A DNA stretch of 64,000 nt, taken from contig NC_013959.1 in assembly GCF_000025705.1 (NCBI RefSeq), positions 732,001-796,000 on the forward strand, written 5' to 3'. Positions 8,600 through 18,248 of the stretch are shown here, one piece after another (positions within the stretch are counted from its first letter, which is position 1; the number at the start of each line of letters is the position of its first letter). The translations under genes and the position numbers were made by a program. The stretch comes from Sideroxydans lithotrophicus ES-1 (lineage in GTDB: Bacteria > Pseudomonadota > Gammaproteobacteria > Burkholderiales > Gallionellaceae). The notes below the pieces were generated by a model, which was given only the letters and a program-made list of their open reading frames with translations, was not told the origin of the DNA and ran no database searches.

Positions 8600-10135
8600 A
8601 TGACTGACAAGTTGATCATATTCGACACAACCTTGCGCGACGGCGAACAAAGCCCCGGCGCATCCATGACCAAGGAAGAAAAGTTGCGCATCGCGCGCCA
8701 ACTGGAAAAGCTGGGCGTGGATGTGATCGAGGCCGGTTTTGCGGCGGCCAGCCCCGGCGATGCCGATGCGATCCACAGCATCGCCAAGGTCATCGAGCAT
8801 TCCACGGTGTGTTCGCTGGCGCGTGCCAACGAGCGCGATGTGCGCGCAGCGGGCGAGGCGATCAAGCCGGCCAGGAAAGGGCGTATCCATACCTTCATCG
8901 CCACTTCACCGATACACATGGAGAAAAAATTGCGCATGACGCCGGATGAGGTCGTTGAGCGTGCGGTGGCGGCTGTAAAGCTGGCGCGGGAATACACCGA
9001 CGATGTTGAATTCTCCGCCGAAGATGCGGTGCGCTCCGAGATGGACTTCCTGGTGCGCATCTTCGACGAGGTCATCAAGGCAGGGGCGACGACGCTGAAC
9101 GTGCCGGATACCGTCGGCTACAGCATCCCGGTGTTGTGGGGCGAGCGTTTCAAGCAGTTGATCGCACGTGTGCCGAACAGCGGCAAGGTGATCTGGTCCA
9201 CGCATTGCCATAACGATCTGGGCATGGCATCGGCCAATTCGCTGGCAGCGGTGATGAACGGCGCGCGCCAGGTGGAATGCACCATCAATGGTCTGGGCGA
9301 ACGCGCGGGCAATGCCTCACTGGAAGAAGTGGTGATGGCGGTGAAGACGCGCCGCGATATCTTCAGCTGTGACACGACCATCGACACCACGCAGATCGTG
9401 CCGACCTCCAAGCTGGTCTCCAGCATCACCGGCTATCCGGTGCAGCCGAACAAGGCCATCGTCGGCGCGAACGCTTTCGCGCACGAGTCCGGTATCCATC
9501 AGGACGGCGTGCTCAAGCATCGCGAGACTTACGAGATCATGCGCGCCGAGGACGTGGGCTGGGGCGCGAACAAGATGGTGATGGGCAAGCATTCCGGCCG
9601 CGCTGCCTTCCGTGCCCGTCTGCAGGAGTTGGGCATCGTGCTGGAAGGCGAGGAGGCGGTGAACGCCGCTTTCGCCCGTTTCAAGGATCTGGCGGACAAG
9701 AAGCACGATATCTTCGACGAGGATTTGCAGGCGCTGGTGAGCGACGAGGGAGTTGCGCAAGTGAGCGACCATTACCGCTTGGTGGCGATGGGCGCGCATT
9801 CGGAGACCGGATCGTTGCCGGTGGCGCGCGTGGTGATGAGCATTGGCGGTAAAGAGCAGCAAGCAGATGCACAAGGCGGCGGGCCGGTGGATGCGACGTT
9901 CAAGGCGATCGAGCAAATCGTGCGCAGCGGCACCGAATTATTGCTATATTCCGTAAACAATATCACCAGCGGTACCGATGCGCAGGGCGAAGTGACGGTG
10001 CGTCTGTCCAAGGGGGGCAGGATCGTCAACGGACAGGGAGCAGACACCGATATCGTGGTGGCTTCGGCCAAGGCTTATCTGAATGCGTTGAACAAGCTGG
10101 ATGCCGGAGCAGAACGGGCTCATCCGCAGGTATGA
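8600..10135 (+). CDS. leuA: 2-isopropylmalate synthase
   Basis: Condenses acetyl-CoA with 2-oxoisovalerate, committing carbon to leucine. The start at 8600 gives 511 aa, matching type-1 LeuA; GGAG at 8590-8593 serves this ATG better than the in-frame ATG at 8588. The TIM barrel opens with [12 protein letters not shown] (from 9). The metal motif H202-C-H204-N-D is present, as is GERAGN. The C-terminal regulatory LeuA-dimer domain (from about 375) supports leucine feedback inhibition. It follows the DAHP-like gene after 61 nt with no terminator visible, so the two may form one unit. Confidence 0.96.
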   Translation: MTDKLIIFDTTLRDGEQSPGASMTKEEKLRIARQLEKLGVDVIEAGFAAASPGDADAIHSIAKVIEHSTVCSLARANERDVRAAGEAIKPARKGRIHTFIATSPIHMEKKLRMTPDEVVERAVAAVKLAREYTDDVEFSAEDAVRSEMDFLVRIFDEVIKAGATTLNVPDTVGYSIPVLWGERFKQLIARVPNSGKVIWSTHCHNDLGMASANSLAAVMNGARQVECTINGLGERAGNASLEEVVMAVKTRRDIFSCDTTIDTTQIVPTSKLVSSITGYPVQPNKAIVGANAFAHESGIHQDGVLKHRETYEIMRAEDVGWGANKMVMGKHSGRAAFRARLQELGIVLEGEEAVNAAFARFKDLADKKHDIFDEDLQALVSDEGVAQVSDHYRLVAMGAHSETGSLPVARVVMSIGGKEQQADAQGGGPVDATFKAIEQIVRSGTELLLYSVNNITSGTDAQGEVTVRLSKGGRIVNGQGADTDIVVASAKAYLNALNKLDAGAERAHPQV

Positions 10136-10158
10136 TCGCCTTGTCAAGGAGGCTTGAG

Positions 10159-10449
10159 ATGAAACGCACAGTGAAGTTGGCGCTATTGGGGGCGCTGCTG
10201 CAAAGCAGCGCACATGCAGCCGAACAGTCTGTTGTGACGGGAACTGTCAAAGATCCGGGGCAGCAAAAGGCTGCGGCGGTTCAACCAGCGCCATTGACAG
10301 CGAAGCACAAGTCCGCAGGCAGGAAGACAGGCAAACACGCCGGAACGCGAAAGACAGAACCCAAGGCCAGGTTGAAGAAGAAAGTCGAAGCCGATGCCCC
10401 ATCGGACCCGATAGAGCAGAGCGTGCAACTCAGGGGTGTGCGGGGGTAG
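10159..10449 (+). CDS. Small Lys/Ala-rich exported protein of unknown function
   Basis: Not recognised. It has 96 residues from the ATG at 10159, preceded by AAGGAGG. A signal peptide (about 1-20, ending AHA) is followed by a low-complexity, strongly basic stretch rich in Lys, Ala, Thr and Pro (about residues 45-75), then a short acidic segment. The frame also opens upstream (10132) across the end of leuA, but the Shine-Dalgarno and signal peptide decide for 10159. It is probably cotranscribed with leuA, 23 nt away, and ends at a shared terminator. Disordered after export. Confidence 0.65.
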   Translation: MKRTVKLALLGALLQSSAHAAEQSVVTGTVKDPGQQKAAAVQPAPLTAKHKSAGRKTGKHAGTRKTEPKARLKKKVEADAPSDPIEQSVQLRGVRG

Positions 10450-10470
10450 GGCAAGTCTCCGGGTTGGTTA

Positions 10471-10495
10471 AAAGGCATCGTTTCGATGCCTTTTT
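10471..10495. terminator. Bidirectional terminator
   Basis: A perfect 10-bp stem (AAAGGCATCG/CGATGCCTTT, TTT loop) is flanked by A and T runs on both sides. It lies between the small exported protein (+) and the HugZ-like gene (-) and can stop transcription from either. Confidence 0.9.
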
Positions 10496-10497
10496 CA

Positions 10498-11157
10498 CTA
10501 CGGTTGCAACAAGCCGGATGCCTGGTTTGCGTCGAGCACGGTAATCGGAAAATCCTGCCGCACGGTGCGTTCGTCTATCCGCAGGTCAAAACCGTCGCAG
10601 TCGATACCGATCAACAATCCTTGTGCAGCCGAGCGGGTTGCGTTGATCTTCCCCAGCAGGGCATCTTCCTCGGCTGCCAGCGAGTTGGCAGGCGTCCGGT
10701 AGTTCTCAGCCTTGATCCAATGGATGTCGCCGAAACCGCCAATGTAGCGCAGTGCCTGCGGAACGATGCGGAAGAACTGGAAGTCGGCCATGTCGTAATA
10801 GGTCTGCGCTTCCGGAAAATAGCGCAGATAGCGCTTTCCGGCAGCTTCGCGTTCGGCATCGAGCGCGGCCGTGCCGACTATGGTGATTCGACCTTGCGTC
10901 TGTATGTGGGGGTCTTCCTGATTATGGGTGATCAGGCTGACACGCGGGTCGTGCAGGATGTTCTTGGTATGCTCTGCCAAGGCACTGATGAGGATGAGCA
11001 GGCTGCCGTCGTGATCGACCAGATAGGGCGTGATGGAGCCGAACGGATGGCCGTTGAATTTTTTTGACAGTGTGCTGAGCGCGCCGTAGCGGTGCGCACG
11101 CAGCAGTTGCCGGGCAGCACGTGCCGTGGTTTGCGGAGCGGTTTTGTCGGGTATCAT
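10498..11157 (-). CDS. HugZ-like pyridoxamine-phosphate-oxidase-fold protein
   Basis: A 219-residue protein with an N-terminal split beta-barrel flavin-binding fold (about 15-145; GALSTLSKKFNGHPFGS and SALAEHTKNILHDPRVSL are typical) and a C-terminal DUF2470-like alpha/beta domain. HugZ relatives bind haem or FMN and support haem-iron use; a role here is inferred from family only. It is divergent from the YihY gene across 29 bp, where TACAAT (minus strand) sits near its start. It ends at the bidirectional terminator. Confidence 0.78.
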   Translation of the reverse strand: MIPDKTAPQTTARAARQLLRAHRYGALSTLSKKFNGHPFGSITPYLVDHDGSLLILISALAEHTKNILHDPRVSLITHNQEDPHIQTQGRITIVGTAALDAEREAAGKRYLRYFPEAQTYYDMADFQFFRIVPQALRYIGGFGDIHWIKAENYRTPANSLAAEEDALLGKINATRSAAQGLLIGIDCDGFDLRIDERTVRQDFPITVLDANQASGLLQP

Positions 11158-11186
11158 GTAGGCATTGTATTCAGTTGCCGGGCCTT

Positions 11187-12434
11187 ATGAAACTTCCAGA
11201 ATTGAAATTTCCGGATTTGAAGCTTCCCAATTTTGGCATCATCGATTCGTTCCGCTTTTTGCGCTATGTCACGGTGCGCCTGCAGGAAGACCGCTGCACA
11301 CAGATGGCGGCAAGCCTGACCTTCACCACGCTGCTATCGGTCGTTCCGCTCATCACCATCGCACTGATCCTGTTTTCGGCATTTCCGTCGTTCAGCGAGT
11401 ATTCCACACCTATCAAGGAATTCATCCTGAAGAACATGGTGCCGGAGACAGGCGGCAGGATCATCACGAGTTATATGCAGCAGTTCACTGAAAGCGCTTC
11501 GCGCCTGACGGCAGCAGGACTGGTATTCCTTGCCGTCACGGCCATGTTGCTGATGCTCACCATAGATAATGCCTTCAACATGATCTGGCGGGTATCACGC
11601 CCGCGCAGTTTGCTGCAGCGGGTTTTGGTGTATTGGGCAGTGCTGACGCTGGCGCCTTTGCTGGTCGGTGGCAGCCTGTCGCTCACCTCGTGGCTGGTCG
11701 GATTCTCGGCGGAGTATGCAAGGCAGGTTCCTTCCATCGGTATGGATGTGCTGAAGTTGTTGCCGGTCGTCATGACGACGGCTGCATTCACCTTGCTGTT
11801 CCGCGTGGTGCCCAATCGATATGTGCCGATGCCTCATGCGCTCATCGGAGGATTGATTGCGGCGGTGGCATTCGAGTCGATGAATCGCGCTTTCGCTTTC
11901 TACATCTCGCACTTCGCGAATTACAAATTGGTATACGGAGCGTTCGCCAGCGTGCCGATCTTTCTGATGTGGGTCTATTTTTCCTGGATCACCGTGTTGT
12001 TCGGGGCGATCATCACCGCGTCGCTGTCGCATTGGCGCAGCACGCACTCCCTGCGCCTGGACCAGGCGGCAAAACTCTATTACGCAGTAGGCATCCTCAA
12101 GCTGATGCACAAAGGCCTGAGCAAGGGCGAAGTGCAGACCTTGCCGGGGTTATCGCGGCACTTGCACATCGGCTACGACGATGTGGAACGCATCCTCGAC
12201 AAGCTGGTGCAGGCCAGGATAGTGGGCAAGCTGTCGGGGTTGGGCTGGAGCATGGTGCGTGCACCGGAAGCAGTGGAGCTGAGCGAATTGCTGAAACTGT
12301 TCCTGCTGGATGTGTCGACGCTACCCAAACACAGCGGCGACGGCGATATCAAGGCGTGGTTCGCCTCGCTGGAGAAGCGCGTGACCGAGCCCAAAGGCAT
12401 GACCTTGCAGGATATCTGGAGCAAGAGTACATAG
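11187..12434 (+). CDS. YihY/BrkB family inner-membrane protein
   Basis: Integral membrane protein of 415 aa with about six membrane segments within residues 30-290. Family signatures include QMAASLTFTTLLSVVPL, ITSYMQQF and FLMWVYFSWITVLFGA. A cytoplasmic C-terminal extension (about 300-415) looks winged-helix-like. The family was once mislabelled ribonuclease BN; its function is unknown, possibly transport. The N-terminus has a short repeat of the type LPELKFPDLKLPNF. The start at 11187 is the first Met giving this N-terminus; the Shine-Dalgarno is weak. Confidence 0.88.
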   Translation: MKLPELKFPDLKLPNFGIIDSFRFLRYVTVRLQEDRCTQMAASLTFTTLLSVVPLITIALILFSAFPSFSEYSTPIKEFILKNMVPETGGRIITSYMQQFTESASRLTAAGLVFLAVTAMLLMLTIDNAFNMIWRVSRPRSLLQRVLVYWAVLTLAPLLVGGSLSLTSWLVGFSAEYARQVPSIGMDVLKLLPVVMTTAAFTLLFRVVPNRYVPMPHALIGGLIAAVAFESMNRAFAFYISHFANYKLVYGAFASVPIFLMWVYFSWITVLFGAIITASLSHWRSTHSLRLDQAAKLYYAVGILKLMHKGLSKGEVQTLPGLSRHLHIGYDDVERILDKLVQARIVGKLSGLGWSMVRAPEAVELSELLKLFLLDVSTLPKHSGDGDIKAWFASLEKRVTEPKGMTLQDIWSKST

Positions 12435-12438
12435 CGTA

Positions 12439-12467
12439 TTGCCGCTCGGTCGCTTTTGCGCTTTAAT
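12439..12467 (+). promoter_or_regulatory. Sigma-70-like promoter for the UPF0114 gene
   Basis: TTGCCG (12439-12444), a 17-nt spacer and TTTAAT (12462-12467), then GCGCGCCG directly after the -10. It shows the same -10 plus GC-rich discriminator layout as several ribosomal promoters in this window. Confidence 0.55.
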
Positions 12468-12513
12468 GCGCGCCGCTTGAGACCTGTTTGGCCCTATATT
12501 TCTGGAGGTTACC

Positions 12514-13095
12514 TTGAAGTTCATTGAATCTTTGCTCGAAGGCTCGCTGTGGAACAGCCGCTTTGTTATTTTCCTGGCGGTCTTGGGGAGCCTGTTTGCA
12601 AGTTTTGCGATTTTCTACATGGCGACGGTGGATGTCGTCGTGCTGCTGCAGCATATGGTCCATTATGCCGATGCGGAAATGACGGATACGGCGCGCAAGG
12701 TATTGCATGACAGCACGGTGTCGCACATCGTCGAAGTGGTCGACGGCTACCTGCTGGCGGTGGTGCTGCTGATCTTCTCCCTGGGGCTGTATGAATTGTT
12801 CATCAGTGACATCGATCAGGCGCATGGCAGCAGGGCATCGAGCAAGATACTGGTCATCAACAGCCTGGACGACCTGAAGTCGCGACTGGCCAAAGTCATC
12901 CTGATGATCATGATCGTGACCTTGTTCGAGGAGGCCATCAACATGCATGTAACTCAGCCGATAGACCTGATCTACATGGGCGGCAGCATCGCACTGATCG
13001 CCTTGGCCCTGTACTGGTCGCACGCGGCCGAAGGCAGGCACGGCTCGGATGGCGACGGAGCGACCGGCGATGAACACGAAGAGTCGGGGCATTGA
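12514..13095 (+). CDS. UPF0114/YqhA-like membrane protein
   Basis: A 193-residue inner-membrane protein with about four hydrophobic segments (near 16-40, 75-100, 125-147 and 152-172) and a His/Gly/Asp-rich soluble tail ending EESGH. The conserved core YELFISDIDQAH and the motif LDDLKSRLAKVI mark UPF0114, whose function is unknown. It starts at TTG, chosen because GGAGG (12504-12508) is ideally spaced and no nearby ATG competes. Its stop overlaps the start of the thioredoxin gene (TGATG), indicating translational coupling. Confidence 0.85.
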   Translation: MKFIESLLEGSLWNSRFVIFLAVLGSLFASFAIFYMATVDVVVLLQHMVHYADAEMTDTARKVLHDSTVSHIVEVVDGYLLAVVLLIFSLGLYELFISDIDQAHGSRASSKILVINSLDDLKSRLAKVILMIMIVTLFEEAINMHVTQPIDLIYMGGSIALIALALYWSHAAEGRHGSDGDGATGDEHEESGH

Positions 13096-13565
13096 TGCGA
13101 TTCTTCCTGCGTCTGCTGGGATCGGCTGCACTGGTTTTGGCAATGGGCACGGCGTCAGCCGAATCTTTTGTGTTCAAGGATCTGCAGGGCCACGAACAGC
13201 GTTTGCAGGATTATCGCGGCAAATGGGTGCTGGTCAATTTCTGGGCGACCTGGTGCCCACCCTGCCTGGAAGAGATCCCCGATCTGGTCTCGTTGTACGA
13301 TGCGCACAAGAACAAGGATCTGACGGTCATCGGCGTTTCGCTGGATTCCACCAGGGAGTCGGTCGTCGAGTTCGTGGCCAAGAAGAAGATCAGCTATCCG
13401 GTCGTCTTTGGAGATTATGACCAGGCAGCACAAGTCGGCGAGGTCGACGCGCTGCCGACTTCATATTTGTATGATCCTGACGGCAAGCTGGTGAGCTACC
13501 AGCAAGGGATGGTGACGCGCTCAAGCGTGGAGTCTTACATCAAAAGCAAGACGCTCAGGAAGTAG
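13095..13565 (+). CDS. TlpA/ResA-like periplasmic thioredoxin
   Basis: A 156-residue exported thiol-disulfide protein. A signal sequence (about 1-22, ending ASA) may be cleaved. The thioredoxin fold has active site WCPPC (53-57, Cys54/Cys57) and the cis-Pro loop LPTSYLYD. Relatives reduce apocytochrome c or copper-site cysteines. The ATG overlaps the UPF0114 stop by one base. It converges with the lytic transglycosylase gene with only six bases between stops and no terminator hairpin seen. Confidence 0.9.
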   Translation: MRFFLRLLGSAALVLAMGTASAESFVFKDLQGHEQRLQDYRGKWVLVNFWATWCPPCLEEIPDLVSLYDAHKNKDLTVIGVSLDSTRESVVEFVAKKKISYPVVFGDYDQAAQVGEVDALPTSYLYDPDGKLVSYQQGMVTRSSVESYIKSKTLRK

Positions 13566-13571
13566 GGAAGG

Positions 13572-14213
13572 TCAGCCGGTGCTTCGGCCGGTGATCGGTT
13601 GCGGTCTGCGCCAGTGTTTGTGCCAGGCCGCTTTCACCATGTTGGGGTATTCCGGTTTGCCCAGGCTGCCGTTGTAGCGTCCCAGCGCGCGGTACAGATC
13701 GCCTTTTTCCATGTCCAGGTAATAGCGCAGGATGGTGCAGCCGTAGCGCAGATTGGTGCGCAGATGGAATAGATCGTCGTCGGGAGAGCCTATGGCTTTG
13801 GTCCAGAACGGCATCACTTGCATGTAGCCGCGTGCGCCGGATTTGGAGATCGCGTATTTTCTGAACCCGCTTTCCACTTCGATCAAACCCAGCACCAATT
13901 GGGGGTCCAGTCCCGCTCGGGTCGCTTCGTAGTGTACCGTGCTCAGCAGATCGAAACGATATTCCGCATCCGGTATGCGTTTGGCCAGCCGCTGCGACAT
14001 TTCATCCAGCCAGGTTTGCGCTTCCTGTTGCGAAGAAAAGGCCAGCTTGGGGGCGGCCTGATCTGCCACCGCCTGTTGCAGCATGCTGCGCACGCTGGCG
14101 GAAAGCACTTCTTCTTTTTGTGCGCCGGCATGCGCGCCGACGGCAAAGCACAAGCCCGCCGCCGCGAACGACAGCGTGAGCAATGACTTGCGGAGTGTCG
14201 TGACCGGTTTCAT
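13572..14213 (-). CDS. Lytic murein transglycosylase, SLT domain
   Basis: Periplasmic enzyme (213 aa) that cleaves peptidoglycan to 1,6-anhydromuropeptides. A signal peptide (about 1-29) precedes an SLT/goose-lysozyme-like domain: [20 protein letters not shown] contains the catalytic Glu114, followed by [13 protein letters not shown] and ALGRYNGS. The start overlaps the proS stop as ATGA, so it is translationally coupled to proS. That pairing is positional; no functional link is evident. Confidence 0.92.
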   Translation of the reverse strand: MKPVTTLRKSLLTLSFAAAGLCFAVGAHAGAQKEEVLSASVRSMLQQAVADQAAPKLAFSSQQEAQTWLDEMSQRLAKRIPDAEYRFDLLSTVHYEATRAGLDPQLVLGLIEVESGFRKYAISKSGARGYMQVMPFWTKAIGSPDDDLFHLRTNLRYGCTILRYYLDMEKGDLYRALGRYNGSLGKPEYPNMVKAAWHKHWRRPQPITGRSTG

Positions 14214-15910
14214 AGCTTGGATTGTACGAGCTTGACGGCATCTTGCAAGGGTATGGACTGCGCAGTTTCGTCCTTGCGTCCCTGATATTCCACCTTACCC
14301 TCTTTCAGGCCGCGATCGCCGATGACGATGCGATGGGGGACGCCGATCAGTTCCAGATCGGCGAACATCACGCCGGGACGCTCATCGCGGTCGTCGAGCA
14401 GGACTTCGACGCCGGCGGCAGTCAGCTCGGCATAGAGCTGTTCGGCTGCATTGCGCACCGCTTCGCTCTTCTTGATGCCGATGGGGGCGATGGCGACCTG
14501 GAACGGCGCCATGCCAGAGGGCAGCGCGATGCCGCGCTCGTCGAAATTCTGCTCGATGGCGGCGGCCACGATGCGCGACACGCCGATGCCGTAGCAGCCC
14601 ATCTCCATGACCTGGGCCTTGCCGTTCTCGTCCAGATAGGTGGCCTGCAGTGCTTCCGAGTACTTGGTGCGCAACTGGAAGATGTGGCCGACCTCGATGC
14701 CGCGACACAGTTCCAGCGCGCCTTTCCCGTCTGGCGATGCATCTCCAGCGACCACGTTGCGCAGGTCGTGCACGTTGGAGTCGTAAAGCTTAACATCGCG
14801 TCCAAAATTTGCGCCGCTGAAATGGTAGCCGTCGTCGTTTGCGCCACACACGAAGTTGCTCAGCGCGGCGGCGGCACGGTCTGCCAATATAGTGTTGCTC
14901 CTATTTACAGGCCCGATATAGCCGGGACGGCAGCCCATGTTGCTTTTTATTTCTTCTTCGGTCGCGAAGCGGAATTCACCCAATACTTTGCTGGCCTTGA
15001 TTTCGTTGAGCTGGTGGTCACCGCGCAGCAGCAGCAGCACGAATTCGTTCTCATGGGTCATCACAGCGATGGTCTTCAGCACGTTCCGGGCGGAGGTGTC
15101 GAAGAATGCCGCGACCTCTTCGATGGTCTTCTGCCCTGGCGTGATGACTTTCTGCAATTCCTGAGATGCGGGAGCACGCGCTGTGGCGGGAGCGACCGCT
15201 TCGGCCAGCTCGACGTTGGCGGCATAGTCCGAGTTGGGGCAGAACGCCAGCGCATCCTCGCCGGAATCGGCCAGAACATGGAACTCGTGCGAACCGCTGC
15301 CGCCGATGGCGCCCGTATCGGCGGCCACGGCGCGGAACTGCAGGCCCAGGCGGGTGAAGATGCGGGTGTAAGTCTCGTACATCACGCGGTAGGTCTGCTC
15401 CAGGCTTTCGAAGCTGCTATGGAAGGAATAGGCATCCTTCATCACGAACTCGCGCGCGCGCATCACGCCGAAACGCGGACGCACTTCGTCGCGGAACTTG
15501 GTCTGGATCTGGTAGAAGTTCAGCGGCAACTGGCGATAACTCTTCACCTCGCGGCGCGCGATGTCGGTGATGACTTCCTCGTGGGTGGGGCCGAAACAGA
15601 ACAGGTTGTCGTGGCGGTCCTTGATCTTCAGCATCTGCGGGCCGAATACGTCCCAGCGCCCGGTCTCCTGCCACAGCTCGGCGGGTTGCACAGCTGGCAT
15701 CAACAGCTCGATGCCGCCGCTCTTGTTCATTTCTTCGCGTACCACCGCTTCAACTTTGCGCAATACGCGCAACCCTAGAGGCATCCAGGTGTACAGACCG
15801 CTGGAGAGTTTGCGGATGTAACCGGCCCGCAACATCAGGCGATGGCTGGGCAGTTCGGCTTCGGAGGGGGCTTCTTTGAGAGTGGAGATGAAAAATTGTG
15901 AAACGCGCAT
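14210..15910 (-). CDS. proS: Prolyl-tRNA synthetase, bacterial type with editing domain
   Basis: Charges tRNA-Pro. It has 566 aa, the length of the bacterial form with the YbaK-like INS editing domain (about 225-390) that clears Ala-tRNA-Pro. Class II motif 1 lies around [11 protein letters not shown], motif 2 around [18 protein letters not shown], and motif 3 around [14 protein letters not shown]. The anticodon-binding domain occupies the last 100 residues. GAGTAA precedes the start. It is divergent from rppH and coupled to the downstream transglycosylase gene by a 4-nt overlap. Confidence 0.97.
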   Translation of the reverse strand: MRVSQFFISTLKEAPSEAELPSHRLMLRAGYIRKLSSGLYTWMPLGLRVLRKVEAVVREEMNKSGGIELLMPAVQPAELWQETGRWDVFGPQMLKIKDRHDNLFCFGPTHEEVITDIARREVKSYRQLPLNFYQIQTKFRDEVRPRFGVMRAREFVMKDAYSFHSSFESLEQTYRVMYETYTRIFTRLGLQFRAVAADTGAIGGSGSHEFHVLADSGEDALAFCPNSDYAANVELAEAVAPATARAPASQELQKVITPGQKTIEEVAAFFDTSARNVLKTIAVMTHENEFVLLLLRGDHQLNEIKASKVLGEFRFATEEEIKSNMGCRPGYIGPVNRSNTILADRAAAALSNFVCGANDDGYHFSGANFGRDVKLYDSNVHDLRNVVAGDASPDGKGALELCRGIEVGHIFQLRTKYSEALQATYLDENGKAQVMEMGCYGIGVSRIVAAAIEQNFDERGIALPSGMAPFQVAIAPIGIKKSEAVRNAAEQLYAELTAAGVEVLLDDRDERPGVMFADLELIGVPHRIVIGDRGLKEGKVEYQGRKDETAQSIPLQDAVKLVQSKL

Positions 15911-16031
15911 GTTTATTACTCATCGTACTGGTTGGAAGGCGCGATTCTACTGCATGGCGTGAATGGCGTCTTTCCAGTGAGGGTGAAATGTGGAACAATC
16001 CGTCACATTGAAAAACAGAGTGGGGCGAATC

Positions 16032-16589
16032 ATGATAGACCGGGAAGGTTATCGCCCGAATGTCGGCATCATTCTGACTAACGCAAAGAATCAAGTATTT
16101 TGGGGCAAGCGCATCAGGCAGGATGCATGGCAGTTTCCGCAAGGCGGCATACAGCACGGCGAGACGCCGGAGCAGGCGATGTTTCGCGAGCTGCACGAGG
16201 AAGTCGGACTGCAAACCTGTCATGTACAGATATTGGGGCGTACCCGCGATTGGATGCGTTACGAGGTGCCGCAGACTTGGGTCAAGCGCGAATCGCGCGG
16301 CAATTACAAGGGGCAGAAGCAGATCTGGTTCTTGTTGCGACTGGTTGGGCGCGATTGCGATGTGTCGCTGCGCGCTTCCGGTCACCCGGAATTCGATGCG
16401 TGGCGCTGGACCGACTACTGGGTGGAGCTGGATAGCGTGATCGAGTTCAAGCGTGATGTTTACCGGCTGGCACTGAATGAGCTGGTTCGCTATTTGCCGC
16501 CGCTGAAAGGTGGGGTGCGGACGGACCCGGTCAGGAAGTTGCCGGGAAGCAGCATGGAAGGATCCAAGCAGTTAATTCATAGAGGATAG
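16032..16589 (+). CDS. rppH: RNA pyrophosphohydrolase
   Basis: Nudix enzyme that removes pyrophosphate from 5'-triphosphate mRNA and so triggers RNase E decay. The ATG at 16032 gives 185 aa beginning [13 protein letters not shown], aligned with E. coli RppH; the frame can also open at a GTG at 15990, which would add 14 atypical residues. The Nudix box covers 38-60 (GGI..GE..REL.EEVGL) with the catalytic glutamates. QGGI and the following WFLLRL strand are conserved. It ends 2 nt before the CBS-domain gene. Confidence 0.94.
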   Translation: MIDREGYRPNVGIILTNAKNQVFWGKRIRQDAWQFPQGGIQHGETPEQAMFRELHEEVGLQTCHVQILGRTRDWMRYEVPQTWVKRESRGNYKGQKQIWFLLRLVGRDCDVSLRASGHPEFDAWRWTDYWVELDSVIEFKRDVYRLALNELVRYLPPLKGGVRTDPVRKLPGSSMEGSKQLIHRG

Positions 16590-16591
16590 AC

Positions 16592-17188
16592 ATGAACAAC
16601 AGTTATTCACCATTGACCAGCCATCCCCTCAAACCCGGCGCGGATTTCGCGAGGCCCACGCAGGTGTTTCCGCAGAACGTCACCCTGAATGATTCGGCAA
16701 CCAATGTGATGACCGATCTGCGCAGCGTCTCGGTCGTCAATGTGCGAGCCCGGACGTCCATGGAAAAAGCCAATGCCAAGATGATCCGCTATGGCGTACG
16801 GACCTTGCTGGTGCTGGACGAAGCCGACAAGGTCGCCGGTTTATTGACTGCGAGCGATGTGCTGGGCGAGAAACCGGTGCGCTTCCTGCAACAGGTCGGC
16901 GGAACGCATGCGGACATCATGGTGAGCGATGTGATGACGGTGCAAAGCGATCTGGAAGTGCTGAACTACGCAGATGTCCTGAAGGCCAATGTGGGGAACA
17001 TCCTTGCTACGCTGAAAGCTTCCGGGCGGCAACATGCCATCGTGGTCGAAGAAAATGCGGGCGGCGGCCAGACGGTACGCGGCCTGTTCTCCGCAACGCA
17101 GATCGCGCGTCAGCTGGGGGTCAGGATCAATACGGCAGAGGTCGCCAAGATATTCGCCGAGATCGAGGCCGCGGTCGGCGCACATTGA
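16592..17188 (+). CDS. CBS-domain protein
   Basis: A 198-residue cytoplasmic protein made almost entirely of a CBS pair (about 40-98 and 108-172), which usually binds adenine nucleotides and regulates a partner. VAGLLTASDVLGEKP and VSDVMTVQSDLEVL are typical CBS elements. No catalytic domain is attached. AGAGGA precedes the ATG. It lies 2 nt after rppH, so cotranscription is likely, but the regulated partner is not evident. Confidence 0.82.
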   Translation: MNNSYSPLTSHPLKPGADFARPTQVFPQNVTLNDSATNVMTDLRSVSVVNVRARTSMEKANAKMIRYGVRTLLVLDEADKVAGLLTASDVLGEKPVRFLQQVGGTHADIMVSDVMTVQSDLEVLNYADVLKANVGNILATLKASGRQHAIVVEENAGGGQTVRGLFSATQIARQLGVRINTAEVAKIFAEIEAAVGAH

Positions 17189-17243
17189 TGGATTTGCCCT
17201 TCTGTTTATTTCAAACATTGGGATCACACTGGTCGGAGGTTTG

Positions 17244-18194
17244 ATGAGTCGTTTAGCTTTGTATCTGATGTCTGTGGTGGCGGGTGTCTTGTTGGCTGGT
17301 TGCGCCAACATGATGGACGATGTGGTTCATGTCAGCGCGAGTGAAAAAGCCAATCCGAACGCGTCGAAGATCAAGTATCTCGCTTCCATCCGGATCGCGG
17401 GCTATGTCGATGGACGGACCGAACGTAATCCCCGCAAGATCGGTGTTTCTGAAGTGCGTGTGCTCGGGTTGTCCGGCAAGGACATCATTCTGGATCGCGA
17501 TGTGACGGATGTGGTGGCCGATTCCATGCGCAAGCGCCTGGACGATGCGGGAATAAGGGTGCTGGCAAAAGACGATGCCTCTGCCTTGTTTGAACTGAGC
17601 GGGGTGATCAAGGAGCTGAAGTATGACGTCAAGTCTCGCGACTATGTATCCATCAAGGTTGAAACCACATTGAAAGAGGTGGCTACAGGTAAAGTCCTCT
17701 GGTCTGGAGAGGTTGAGCAGAAAGAGGATCGCTTTGCAGGTGTCTCGGGCAACAGCAAGAGCGATATTGCAGACTATCTGAAACGGGAGGTTGGGGTTGT
17801 TACAGGCAAGACCTCCGAAGCGCTCAATTCATTGCTGGTAGCGACCCGCCCCGAGTTGTTCAATCTGACTCCGGGCGAAAAACTGATCCCGGGCGTGAAG
17901 GTCCTGGTCGCACCGGAGGCCTCGCCTCATGTGCTTCCTGCTCCAGTGATGCCTGCAGCGAATGAGCAACAGGCTTCTTCGGAAAATGGGGTGCTGGTAC
18001 TCGATACCGAACCTTCGCGCGCCAAGGTTTACCTGGATGGCGTCTATTTCGGATTGTCGCCGCTGCGCGCAGAGGTTGCGTCTGGAGTTCATGAAGTGGT
18101 TGTCAAGCTAAAAGGACACAAGAACGCATCCGAGAAGATATCCATACGCAAGGCAGAGAAGACCGAACTGGACTTGACGCTGGAGCATAGATAG
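17244..18194 (+). CDS. Lipoprotein with C-terminal PEGA domain
   Basis: A 316-residue lipoprotein. The lipobox LLAGC places the acylated cysteine at 20. Residues about 45-220 resemble YajG or other outer-membrane lipoprotein domains that bind cell-wall or assembly partners (RNPRKIGVSEVRVLG, SGVIKELKYDV). A Pro/Ala-rich linker (about 220-250) leads to a PEGA domain (about 251-315; LDTEPSRAKVYLDGVYFG). GGAGG precedes the ATG at 17244; the longer open frame upstream runs through the CBS gene and is not real. Likely surface or envelope scaffolding; no specific role can be shown. Confidence 0.8.
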   Translation: MSRLALYLMSVVAGVLLAGCANMMDDVVHVSASEKANPNASKIKYLASIRIAGYVDGRTERNPRKIGVSEVRVLGLSGKDIILDRDVTDVVADSMRKRLDDAGIRVLAKDDASALFELSGVIKELKYDVKSRDYVSIKVETTLKEVATGKVLWSGEVEQKEDRFAGVSGNSKSDIADYLKREVGVVTGKTSEALNSLLVATRPELFNLTPGEKLIPGVKVLVAPEASPHVLPAPVMPAANEQQASSENGVLVLDTEPSRAKVYLDGVYFGLSPLRAEVASGVHEVVVKLKGHKNASEKISIRKAEKTELDLTLEHR

Positions 18195-18210
18195 GTGGAT
18201 TGATGTTGCA

Positions 18211-18245
18211 TGAAAAGCCCGCGCAAGCGGGCTTTTCATTTTGGC
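18211..18245. terminator. Bidirectional terminator between the PEGA lipoprotein and dut
   Basis: A perfect 12-bp stem (TGAAAAGCCCGC/GCGGGCTTTTCA, GCAA loop) has A/T flanks on both sides. It is shared by two converging genes. Confidence 0.9.
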
Positions 18246-18248
18246 GGG

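Noticed and set aside
13560-13620. Terminator between converging tlpA-like and transglycosylase genes
   Set aside because: A GCCGGTG/GCCGGTG-type repeat is visible but lies in coding sequence and has no T-tract.
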